NCBI GenBank assembly: GCA_031308135.1
Contig: JAHLJT010009436.1
Coordinates: forward strand, 136,406,950 to 136,470,949
DNA: 64,000 nt
Source: Acheta domesticus
Taxonomy: Eukaryota; Arthropoda; Insecta; Orthoptera; Gryllidae
Direction of reading: 5' to 3'
The translations under genes and the position numbers were made by a program. Under the pieces are notes generated by a model that did not search any database, had not been told where the DNA came from, and was given only the letters and a program-made list of their open reading frames with translations. Shown here in pieces: positions 34,674 through 44,529 of the stretch; the stretch's first letter is position 1, and every line of letters starts with the position of its first letter.

Positions 34674-36968
34674 TAGAGACAGGATTTCCATGCACTGTCA
34701 GATACTAAAATATGCATGCAAACATGCACTATCAAATAGCCAAATATGCACGATGCAGGATAAAAATGGACAAAACATGCACAATCAAATTTTATTTTAT
34801 TTAAATTTTTATTTATATTTTTTTAGACTTTTGTAAAAGTGAAAAATTAACAATTTTTCTAAACTGCTCTATGTCAAATTCATTATTTTGTCCGAAAAAA
34901 TGTTTCTGAATACAGAAAATGACCTTTTTACATCACAAGACATAATTGGAGCATACTGCGATGACGAAATCTAAGCAAATGTAAGGTCAAATCCTGCATT
35001 TTCTGATTTTTCACCACAAATAATGTTGTTGTTTTTTTTACATTTTGGAAAAATTTCATTACATTTTGGAAAAATTTTAAATTTAACACTATATAATTTC
35101 TCCGTAGCAGTCTCGCCAATATTTCCAAACATTAATTGCAGATACTTTAATGTCTTCAACAATTTTTAATGACGTCACCAGAGGAAGACCTACTGATTCT
35201 AATTTCTGAAGATAAGGAAGACTATTTTTTCTTCATGCGTATGGGTCCGGGATACCCTGTCTTGTTTTTCCCCTAGACATCCTTTAAACGTTGGATTCGA
35301 TACTTTTTGGAAGGTAATAATATAGGAAGAAGAGTATAGAAGGTATATTTGCCTCTAATAAAGAATCACACATTTCCATTAAAAATGGATTTGTTGCAGA
35401 CTTCAATGTTGCCTCAGTTTGCAGTACGTGTGACATAGTTTCTTTCCTTTCTCTAACATTGACACTACGAGAAGTAGGTGCAAGATATTGGCCCATTTGA
35501 AACTTTTTGGAACACTGAATCTGCATAAATAAATTCAAATTATACAGAGCTACATATTTCTTAAGAAGAGTATTAGAATTTGGCTACAAATGACCATGTT
35601 TTGAAACACATTTTACTCAAATTTTAACGAAAATTAATGTCAGATTGAATTTAAGACACCCACACTTTACTAAAATGTATTTATTTAAAATGTATGTAAC
35701 GTTCAGGTTCAAACTATCTGGGCAGAAATTACATGGTCTCGAATTTGAGATATGGCCGTAGAAATTATGTTTAGTACGAAACTTTTTGCCGTACTACTTT
35801 CTCTTGTTGATAAAATTATTCTTTTTACAGATACTGTGATGCTACTAGTACTTAAACGAAATTAAAAGAAAAAATATGAAATACTCCATTTTTTCAATAA
35901 CATTCAAAATAATAGAAGTAAAATTCTGAAACTGGAGAAAAATGTTTGGAAAGAATATGCATACACCCAATAATTATTTAAAAACAAACCAAACAGTTTC
36001 TACAAAACAATTTCTTGAACTCCAGAAAAATCTCAAAACTGCAAAAAAATTATTAATCGTATCTCTATTATAATTATTTTCTCTTCAATAAAAATTAAAG
36101 TTCTTTTGTTTCATATCTATTTCATTGACATTGGTTTATCCTTTTCTGCGTTTTAGTATTTCAAATTATATAATTTCTGCAGAAACATTAGACTTGAGCA
36201 CTAAACATTTCGACTAGGGAAACAACACCAGTAGATAATTTTTAATTGTTCAATTTTTACAGTATTATCTACTTACTTCTTTATTACAACAATTAGAATA
36301 ATTTATATTTTCATTCGTCCTCCAGAAAATCGTTTTCAATTATTTGTTTGACAAGTGTTGCACACAAGCCTTAAAAGAAACTATTTTAAACTTTACTTTT
36401 CAATTAAGACACTTATATAAATCCTTTGTTGCACTAAAGCAGACTGAAAGCGTGCCCTTGACTAATTTTCTCGCCCATTGTCAGTTAAGAAAGGATATTG
36501 AGTTTTGACTTCGTGTATCTTCCGTATTCTTTGCGACGTATGATATGGCCTTGATAATTCGTTTCTCGATCGTTGCTCACCGCACGTGGAATTGCGTCGC
36601 AAATTCAAGTAATGTACAGGAAAGTTTAAATGTGAAGAATAACAATAAGCACTAAAGAGGACTGCATGATATCAGGATCTAAGATCAATTTACTATTTAT
36701 ACAAAATATGCGTCAGTTGTAATTTTCACAAGTTATGCAGAAAAATAATAAGAAAGAACTTAAATATGCCAAATAGAAGTCTAAATATGCAGCATTAATT
36801 AAATATACATTATGCATGAATTTCACCAAAAACTACCAAAACATGCAAATATGCACGGAAACAGTATGCATTTTTAAACTAGTTTTTCATGAAACATATA
36901 AGTACAAAGTTTGAAATCTCTACGAAGCTTAAATAAAAACATGCATTTGCATGGAAATCCTGTCTCTC
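34674..36968 (-). mobile_element. hAT transposon, degraded autonomous type
   Basis: The 2295-bp element has 20-bp perfect inverted repeats one base inside each end (AGAGACAGGATTTCCATGCA at 34675-34694 and its complement at 36948-36967). Flanking 8-bp duplications are GTGATTAT (34666-34673) and GTGATTTT (36969-36976). Subterminal regions are full of ATGCA and ATATGC words, as in many hAT ends. Transposase remnants lie on the minus strand near the left end. The right 1.3 kb shows no readable frame. Confidence 0.85.
34850..35560 (-). pseudogene. hAT transposase fragments (CGGBP1-like)
   Basis: Three degraded minus-strand blocks in order: ATLKSATNPFLMEMCDSLLEANIP (in the ORF 35284-35538, shown as key words FL-MC-LL-ANIP), then LESVGLPL with SLKIVEDIK (about 35155-35215), then the C-terminal dimerisation motif YAPIMSCDVKRSFS (about 34905-34955). 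This order matches insect hAT transposases of the type annotated as CGG triplet repeat-binding protein 1-like. Frameshifts separate the blocks, a stop precedes the last one, and much of the central catalytic region is missing. It is non-functional. Confidence 0.75.
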
Positions 36969-36976
36969 GTGATTTT

Positions 36977-37610
36977 CACTCTTTATTTACTCTACCAAAA
37001 TTAACATCTTCCTTTTTTATTAAAATGTTTGTAAATTACAGCCCAGAGGTCCCATACTAGTAATCTTTCATCTGAACTATAATGCTAAAGAAACATGTCT
37101 TACGTGTAACGTGTTCGAATCACATCTTTGAATGTCCCTAAATTATCTCTTCCAAAGATGATATCCTTCCATGAAGTGCAATAAAAAATTGATGCAAATT
37201 TCGAATGTTTCAAGATTTTTCGAGTGTCATATTTCAGTGGAAATGTTCCAACCCTGGCCGAACAACATCAATACAGAAAGCCTGTCTATTTCAAAATAAA
37301 TATTATCCTAAAAAAGAAACACTTTAAATATTACTTAATTTGTCTGATTTACAAAAACCGTCTCATTATCATAATTGTAATTTAGTATCAGTGAGCCATC
37401 TGAGTCTGAGAAAGTTTTACGAGAGATATGTTTTCCTTGTTTTATACAAAAAAAATGCTGAGACATCGTCTCTTGTTTTGGTTCTGGAAAATAATGGATA
37501 TACGTTACTTTAAGCTTTCCAAATGTGATTTTTCTATATACACACGCTTATTGATCACTGTGGAGATATTAGTGGGGAATTTAGTTACTTCGTCAGCAGC
37601 ATCCTCATAC
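36977..37610. other. AT-rich, nothing recognised
   Basis: No repeat ends or coding signal seen. Confidence 0.45.
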
Positions 37611-37611
37611 A

Positions 37612-38190
37612 AATCGTACCGGCAAAGATGGCTCACAGCATCAATCTATTTCACTGCAGTGCATCTGTCCTGGAAGTCCGAGGTTTCGAGTCCAAACGAC
37701 CTAGGGTTCGAGAGCCACAATTTTCGACACTAGCAAGACAGCCAGGTCGAGTTCAGCTACTGCCAGAAGGAGAATTTTAGTGGCCGGGCGCTCTAATCCG
37801 TAATTTCCCGTCGTTTCTCCGTTCAACGCCAGGCGAATGCCGCAGCAGTACTCTAATAAACAGGCTATGGACCGCGCGTGATCTTTCCTTCCTCTTCCTT
37901 GTTCTATCCCCACCCCTTGCTTACACACACACACACTTACATGCACTACACTACCACACTTGTTGGGAGACCAGTTAGGAGCTTATATTTTGCGCCAGCT
38001 GGGGCGGGGAAATTCTGGTGGGATATATCTGGTTGGGAAAAATCCTCGTATGCCGACGTAGGTCGGCGATGGATCTCGGGAGTCAGCAGGAAAAGATCAC
38101 CGCCACTTCCCGCGATAAAAACATTCACTACGCGTACGGCTGTAGTGACCTTAGCCGTTGACACGCTCGGAATCATCAATCAATCAAACA
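37612..38190 (+). mobile_element. SINE-like family A, copy 3 (near full length)
   Basis: About 580 bp running from the tRNA-like head (ATGGCTCACAGCATCAATC; decayed B box near 37690) through TTTTCGACACTAGC, CGCGCGTGATCTTTCC, a CA-rich linker, TATCTGGTTGGG, TCGGCGATGGATCTC and GTTGACACGCTCGGAATCA to an AATCAATC tail. With copy 5 it defines the full element. Confidence 0.8.
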
Positions 38191-38194
38191 TGTA

Positions 38195-38404
38195 GTCGCC
38201 CTCAATATCATCGCAGTAGTGAGACGATACTTGGGGTGAAATGTTTTTCTTACACGGGAGTCTGCTACACATATTTCCTGCTATAAAATGTTGCCAAAAA
38301 CGCTCTGTGCTACCTTTACTAATAATTTAGCATCTGCCCCAGAAGTTTGCTTGCAGCAGCACAGTGAGGACGGGCGTTGTCAAGAATGAGGACATTTCCA
38401 AAAG
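38195..38404. other. Spacer, nothing recognised
   Basis: Short unannotated interval between family A copy 3 and a SINE. Confidence 0.4.
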
Positions 38405-38660
38405 CTAGCATTCATCTTTTTTGTATAGTCGTTTTGTAACTATTCTAATCATACACATTGTAATTCTTTTCATCATATAATCACTGTAGCTTATCGCAGT
38501 ATATTTCTGACATTGGCTTACATCTTCCACGGCAACGGTAAGGGCGATACAAACGTATAACATGAACACACAAAAACATCCGTGCCCGGGGCGGGATTTA
38601 AACCCGTAACCCTTCAAGCCAAGGCAGACATTCAGCCTTCAGCCTTAGCGACCTCGGATA
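38405..38660 (-). mobile_element. tRNA-derived SINE (minus)
   Basis: The reverse complement starts with a tRNA-like head: GTCGCTAAGGCTGAAGG as a decayed A-box region, then ACGGGTTTAAATCCCGCC as B box and T arm. A body beginning GGGCACGGATGTTTTTGTG follows. A head joined to GGGCACGGATGT is a familiar arthropod SINE junction. The 3' end is not sharply defined. Confidence 0.6.
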
Positions 38661-39140
38661 TCCAGGCTGGCTTCTTCTGCTTTTGTTTTGAAATTTACGC
38701 TGCACATTTGACCCAGTCTTCGGTGAATTTCTATTGCGCTATTTATTTCTTAGCAAGTGTATAGCACTACGTCTAAAGTGAATAGCACTACGTAGAACGC
38801 ACTTAAGTATCAAATCCTACCAACCATCACTACATACCTACAGCTCACATCAAATTGGGAATTTACACAATACGACGTTGGTAGTGGCAAATTGACAGAG
38901 AAGAATGGTGTCAGTATTCCGTCGCCCACAGCACATCCCAAAATCTTATTTGTCTAGCTGTTGAACAGTTACATTCCAATGGGGGAGGGGTCAACTACGG
39001 AACGTATGGTCGTTCTTTCCTCAATTATTGATGAGGTAATGTGCTACTGTTTCATCATTAAGGACTTTTATTACTTGAACGTTTATGAGAACTTTGTGAT
39101 CATTTCGTCTTTCAATACTTATCGGATATTTCTTCTTCAT
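38661..39140. other. Spacer and LINE 3' flank
   Basis: AT-rich sequence. The right part may be the 3' untranslated end of the LINE fragment that follows on the minus strand. Confidence 0.35.
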
Positions 39141-39149
39141 ACTTAGGCA

Positions 39150-40130
39150 ATATTGCCTGTTGCACCTACTGATCTTTCCATCTCTTTGGTGGTCGACCAA
39201 CATCTCTTCTTTCTTGTGGCAAATAATTGTACATTGCTCGTGGGACTCTTGAGGCATTCATTCTCTTTACATGCATGAGCTATTTTTCTCTATATGCTGC
39301 TACTTTCTCATTGATGGCATATACAGGGTGTCCCACCAACTATGGACCACTCTCATAACTTTTAAACGGTTCAGGATATCGAAATGCAGTTTTCGTTGAA
39401 TAATGCAGAATCATGGGGCAAGTAACTTGCCGTAGAGAAATTGTCTATAATATTTTTAGTTTTCGATAAATTTAATCACCTTTGATTTTTTAAATGGAAC
39501 TATATATTTTTCTCACCAGTAATGGATAGATCATAAAGAGAGGAATAAAACTAAAACTATTGTAGACAATTTCTCTACGGCAAGTTACTTGCCCCATGAT
39601 TCTGCATTATTCAGCGAAAACTACATTTCGATATCCTAAACCGTTTAAAAGTTATGAGAGTGGTCCATAGTTGGTGGGACACCTGTATATGAAGTTCTTC
39701 TCTTATACTATTGTTTGTCAAATGGTCTCATTTTGAATATCCTGCCACCCACCTAAGGAATTTCACTACACTGGTCTTCTGGTCTTCTTTTATCTACTTG
39801 TGATAACCCCCAATTCTCGCATCAATACAGTAGAATAGGAACTGAAGCTGTTCTATAAAATTTTAGGAGGGTATCTGAATTTAGTTTCTTTCCGAAAGTT
39901 CTTTTGAAAAGACCATTAATTTAATTATATCTTTCTATTTTCTTTTGCATATCATTCTGTTTAAGGCCAGTAATATTACCTCGAAGATATTTAAGGTTTG
40001 GCACTTATTCTATAGAGCAGTTTTCAATGATGGTTTTAGAGCGAACGATTTCCTTTCCTTTGAATGCAATCACTTTGGTTTTTTCTTTAGATATTTCCAT
40101 TTTATATTTTGGGAGCAGATCAGAAGTCGG
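39150..40130 (-). pseudogene. LINE reverse-transcriptase C-terminal fragment
   Basis: Minus-strand frames, read from the right, give KMEISKEKTKVIAFKG (about 40050-40110), NLKYLRGNIT, LLKFYRTASVPILLY, VVKFLRWVAG and SIREELH. A MITE (39322-39687) interrupts here, then YREK-LMHVKRM and RRDVGRPPKRW (about 39181-39215) follow. This is the post-catalytic RT and C-terminal region of an insect endonuclease/RT-type LINE, related to the copy at 59058-60888. Several in-frame stops and a frameshift make it dead. The catalytic domain is absent. Confidence 0.8.
39322..39687. mobile_element. Foldback MITE with ~147-bp inverted repeats
   Basis: The 366-bp element has very long terminal inverted repeats of about 147 bp that differ at only a few positions. 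It starts TACAGGGTGTCCCACC and is flanked by TA dinucleotides (39320-39321 and 39688-39689), a Tc1/mariner-style target. The central loop is only about 70 bp. It interrupts the LINE fragment, so it is younger than that LINE. No coding capacity. Confidence 0.9.
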
Positions 40131-40725
40131 ATATTTAAAAAACAATTCAAAGTCGTAAGACCAGGCGTGTTCACTCCGCGGAATCTCCAGCTATATCTTG
40201 TATCCAAGCCTAATCATAATCGTGTAGAAATTTTATTTTAGTATTGATCGATGTGAAGAACAGTTGTTCGATCGAAGTAACATAGTGAATGTTGAACTAG
40301 TTCTTCAAATCAGGACATGACCATTTGTGTTCCTGCGAAAAGGAGCGCAAGAACAGAAAATGTTCAAAATACATATGTCTTTCACACTCTTCAAGAGCTG
40401 ACAATATTTTAACTCAAACACGCGAACCATGATAATAATTTATTGACAAATACATAAATAATTAGTTATTAAATATATGAAATTTCCCTTCAATTATATT
40501 CTATATTTATTCTGGGGACCACCGTTTTCTTTCCTATTGGTTCTCCGGATAACGGAATGGCATTTGTATGAAAGTGTTCGATCGGAGTTTGGAAAAACAA
40601 CCTTGGTAGTCCGTCAGTGACTGTTTTTGTGGTAAACACTCTTCACAGTTCTCGATTTTTTCAAAACGCTAAATTGTGACTTGTGTCATTGTATACTTTC
40701 GAGAATGATGTGTCATGTGGCCTCC
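40131..40725. other. AT-rich, no gene recognised
   Basis: May include more of the LINE near 40131-40160, but the frame is lost. Otherwise nothing recognised. Confidence 0.4.
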
Positions 40726-40727
40726 AG

Positions 40728-40935
40728 GTCCACTGCAGCGGCGGTGGCAACGGTGGCGGCTGCGCCTGACTCAGCGAACGCTGCGCTCGCGTATTGACCT
40801 GCGACACCAGGCGGCGCGGCGCGGCGCGGCGAGGCGGGGCCCGGGTTGGGCTGGGCTGCGACGGCACTGACCTATTCTCCCGCGCGCCCACCAGCGCGCT
40901 CGCTGGCGCAGGCTTCTCTACACACGCCGCAGGCA
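40728..40935. other. GC island with GGCGC pentamers
   Basis: CpG-dense. It includes a run of GGCGC units near 40810-40835 and the word CCAGCGCGCTCGCTGG (40891-40906), a perfect 16-base palindrome. It directly abuts a palindromic MITE. Confidence 0.4.
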
Positions 40936-40949
40936 ACCTAAATATCTTA

Positions 40950-41181
40950 TAGTGCGATTTTCTAACTCTGCCCCTGAAGCCCCTATGGCCACGATGGAAT
41001 ATCACACGGCATTTCGCGTCTTTCTCGATCGTGCCGCTAGAAGTCGCATGATCGCAAGCACTGCTTGATACCGCCCGATCAAGCGATATCTAGTGGCACG
41101 ATTGAGAAAGTCTCGAAATACCGTGACTTATTCCATCGCGATGACTGGCCTTAAGGGGCAAAGTTAGAAAAATCGCAGTAT
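40950..41181. mobile_element. Palindromic MITE, family C copy 2
   Basis: The 232-bp element is almost entirely two inverted arms of about 110 bp: TAGTGCGATTTTCTAACT at the left, the complement of TACTGCGATTTTTCTAACT at the right. TA flanks each end (40948-40949, 41182-41183). A transcript would fold into a long hairpin. A decayed relative is at 2575-2722. No coding capacity. Confidence 0.75.
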
Positions 41182-41212
41182 ACGCCATTTTATGCTTACT
41201 TTCAATGGACAG

Positions 41213-41725
41213 TTTGCTTGGTTATTCAGGGCGCGTCAACTGCTAAGGCCATTAGGCCAATAGTGCATGTTTTATCGCGGGAGATAGCGGTTATCTTGCC
41301 CCGCTGGATTGCAAGATCCGGCGACGACCAACCCGTCGGATTGCGTGGTTTTCCACAACAATGTATCTCCCAACAACTGGGCATCGCCCCAGCCGGGACA
41401 AGATCAAGACTCCCGACCGGTCTTCCGACAAGTGTGGTAGTGCGGTGCATGTGAGTGTGAATGAGTAAGGGATAAGGATAGGACATGGAAGGGGAAGGAA
41501 ACATCGCACGCAGTCCGTGACTCGTTTGTTAGGGTACTGCTCTGGCATTCGCCTGGTGTTGATCGGAGAAAACACGGGAAACTACCGATTAGAATATCCG
41601 GTCACTAAAATTCTCTTACATACAGCGGTTGAGTACCACCTAGCTATAATGGTAGTGTCTAAATTCCTCCGGAGTTTGACGGAATTCTGTACCGTAGGAA
41701 TTCGAACCCTGTCGGAGCTCGAAAT
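41213..41725 (-). mobile_element. SINE-like family A, copy 4 (minus)
   Basis: The reverse complement carries the family blocks from a B-box-like GGGTTCGAATTCC (about 41696-41708) through TTTAGACAC, CGGAGATACATTG and a GCGATAAAACATGCACTAT end. The tRNA-like 5' head is missing. Confidence 0.75.
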
Positions 41726-41729
41726 TTAA

Positions 41730-42195
41730 AAAACCGCAATTTATTTTTTGGCGATACCACTTTACTTGGAATTTGCATTCACATTTGCAATATTTATCAT
41801 TCGTCATAGACTTTACAAAGATAAAAGAAATCTACAGATAGATGAAAAATTGAAGATATCACAACGATCACATCTTTTAGCGTACATTGAATATTTTGCA
41901 GTCAATGGTGTTGAGATTCACCTGTGTGTAGTTGGAAGCGTTCAATTGAGTGGCATTATTGAAGATAATTAGTCAATTTAACTATCGTTTCACGCCCCGT
42001 TGCGAATGTGACAGTCTCTGGTATTGTGTTACCAAATAAAATATACTGGTAGAAACGCTGCGATGCAGCACATACAGGATTGGGTGACATGGGCTGCACC
42101 GTCATCCAAAAACATTTCTAGAGAGGCGCACTAAAAATTAAAAATCCGCCGGACCCGAAACGCTCTTCTGGTTGTTGAAGGGTGAGCTCTTGGCA
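41730..42195. other. No recognised feature
   Basis: AT-rich. The ORF at 41748-41972 has no family features. Confidence 0.4.
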
Positions 42196-42199
42196 GGCA

Positions 42200-42650
42200 T
42201 CAATGCCCGACGTGACCCTACGCCACCCGCACGGCCGGCCCCTCTCCGCCCCGCACTGCCCCTCACGCACCGCACCGCAACGCCCCGCACCGCACCGCAC
42301 CGCAACGCCCCGCACCGCAACGCCCCGCCCCGCACCGCAACGACCTGCCCTGCCCCGCACCGCACCTCTCCGCCCTGCCACGAAACGTCAGGCCCCAAAA
42401 CGCCCTGCACGCTCCGCCCGTCTCTCCCCGCCCGCTTCGCCCTTACCGCTAACCCCATCCGCTCCGCACCGCTCGCCCCGCCTGCCCCGCACGCTCCACA
42501 CCCCGCACGCTCACCGTTTCGCCCTGCCCCACCCCACCCCGCTCCACCCCACCACCCCCCTCATTCCCCACCTCTTCCCTTCGCCCCGCCTCGCCCCACA
42601 CACCGGGAATCCACGAGGGGCGCCCGGCCCCCGTGTTTCCCGAAGAGCTT
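42200..42650. repeat. C-rich pentanucleotide array
   Basis: Between about 42230 and 42420 the plus strand reads almost strictly in five-base units (CGCAC, CGCAA, CGCCC), then degrades into C-rich sequence to 42650. G appears mostly once per unit. Three plus-strand frames stay open through it because of composition. Confidence 0.8.
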
Positions 42651-43340
42651 AAAGTGGAAGTTGCTGACAGATGCCAGAAGTTGGTCTCCCCGTGCCCCTC
42701 AAAGGACCGCGCCGCCGGTCGTCCGCCTCCTCCTCCTCTTTTTCCCCAGCAGCTCCGCTTTCGCCTTTGACTCTCCCTTCGCCTCTAACATTGCTCCAAT
42801 TTGCGATGCCACCTTGCCTTTTCCCATCTTATTGCAACATCGATCCTCTCTCTTCTCTGTTCCAATTCCACATTTCTCACCTCACCGCTTTTAATCCTCT
42901 CCTGCCACACCCCTCCATCACCCATTCGGATACTCGCGATCGTTCCTTGGGACTTTCTCGACTTGTTCGCGAAACTCCTCCGAAACACGCTCTCTATAAT
43001 CCAAATCTATTTGGGCCCTACGTCGTCCAATTCACGACTAGATCCAGATCTATTCCTGACACATCACTAACCCAAATTTTCTATTTTCCTCAACTTCTAG
43101 TTTCATTATCTACCCTTTCTATCTTACCTGTTTCATTCCCAATCCATCTTACCTGCTCCATTCCAATGACACTTTCTCGACACATACTTAGCCCATCCCC
43201 GAGCCATCCCAACATATTTCACCAATTCCATTCAACTCATTCGGGAATCATCCCCGATTCTCGTCGCATTTTTAACCTGTCCACACTCTCATTCTACTCC
43301 ACCTCTAATCGTCCTACTCGTACCATCTGTCTCTTTCCTT
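42651..43340. other. C/T-rich flank of pentamer array
   Basis: Pyrimidine-rich plus strand with recurrent CATTCC and CATCCC words, grading out of the pentamer array and ending at the PIF-like element. The long open frame 42671-43444 crosses the transposon end and looks compositional. Confidence 0.4.
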
Positions 43341-43346
43341 CCCTAA

Positions 43347-44191
43347 AGGCTCATTCACAATGCAAACAAAAATATAAGCATGGCATTAACATAAAAGTTA
43401 GGACTACATTTATAAGCGGACTCATTCACAATGCATTCGCATAAGCATAACACGTAAGACGTTCACTTTAAAACTTGCAAGCTTCAAGCTTCTGTATTCA
43501 TGCTTAAGTAAGAAATACGAAATGAACCAGTCGCAGTACGGTTACTCAAAATCGAGTATCGAAATCGGATTGAAATCGATAGATCTAATAAAAGACTGAA
43601 TTTCCAGATCGCGTGGTTGATTTTCGGCAATTTTCGGCTTTGTTTTGTAGCGTACAATCTTTTTGTAATTATGTTTTGTTGTAGAATTCATAGTACTGTC
43701 CACTTATTTGTATTCATAGTAGTATCATTTAGTTTTCATTTTTATTGAAATTAAAATATTATATAAATCGTAGGCCATTGTCACAGTCGATATCTCAAAA
43801 TCGATTCTCACATCCAACTAATAGTAAACTGGAATGTCCCACAGACAACAGAAAATCTTATTTTGCTTACGTTTGTGTTGGATACTGTGAATACTTTCAC
43901 TTATGTCAGTGTTGTCATGGTCGATGCTACGAGCGCGAGGCCGTGGTACGAGTACCATGATGAAATTGCCCCTCCACGCAGTTCATTACCCCGCCACCAG
44001 AGACAACACCATCCCTTTTGTACAACGGCGGGGTTACTAACAGATCCCTTGCCCGAGGCTTTTGTGCAGGGAAGCTCGTGGCATGCTACGGTGCCACGAC
44101 GCGTGCCACAGCTACCAGTAGAAGACCTTGACCCCACTGACTTGTGGCTATGCGTTATGCTTATGTTTATGTTTGCATTGTGAATGGACCT
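43347..44191. mobile_element. PIF/Harbinger-like non-autonomous element
   Basis: Inverted ends AGGCTCATTCACAATGCAAA and AGGTCCATTCACAATGCAAA (complement) are flanked by TAA on both sides (43344-43346, 44192-44194), consistent with the 3-bp TWA duplication of PIF/Harbinger. A second terminus-like CTCATTCACAATGC lies about 72 bp in (near 43420), suggesting subterminal repeats or a truncated nested copy. Without its family B insertion (43907-44139) the element is about 600 bp. No transposase is visible. Confidence 0.7.
43907..44139 (+). mobile_element. hAT-type MITE, family B copy 3
   Basis: The 233-bp copy starts CAGTGTTGTCATGGTC and ends in the complement of CAGTGGGGTCAAGGTC. Flanking 8-mers ACTTATGT (43899-43906) and ACTTGTGG (44140-44147) match at six of eight. 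It is nested in the PIF-like element. Confidence 0.8.
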
Positions 44192-44194
44192 TAA

Positions 44195-44525
44195 CGCTTT
44201 TCCTACCCCAGAGAGCCATTTCGCCCACCTGCAAAGATCTCCAAGAGAGCGCGTGGGGCCCCTCGCGTGGCTGGGTGGGCGAGGGCGGCCGACGCCTCCC
44301 ACGCACTTGGCGGGCAGCGGGCGCGCCACGCGACAGCTCGTCAGCTGCGAATTGCCTCCGACGCGACGCAAGGGCGTCACGCTCCGGGGCCCGCTCTTCG
44401 GAAGAGCCGAGAGCTTCTTGCGGGCTCCCTGGGCCTTCGTTAGCTGGCCTTCACCGGAGGCGCCCTCTGCCTGTCGCCTGCACTTCGCCGATTCGGTTTG
44501 CGAGAAACGAGTTTTAAAGGAGGTG
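44195..44525. other. GC/CpG island
   Basis: GC-rich and non-repetitive, with overlapping open frames (44128-44517, 44184-44540 plus; 43901-44380 minus) that exclude each other. No domain recognised. Confidence 0.35.
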
Positions 44526-44529
44526 AATA

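Noticed and set aside
42671..43444. 257-codon ORF
   Set aside because: It runs from the pentamer array through C/T-rich sequence into the left end of the PIF-like transposon (43347), so it cannot be a normal gene as it stands. No motif.
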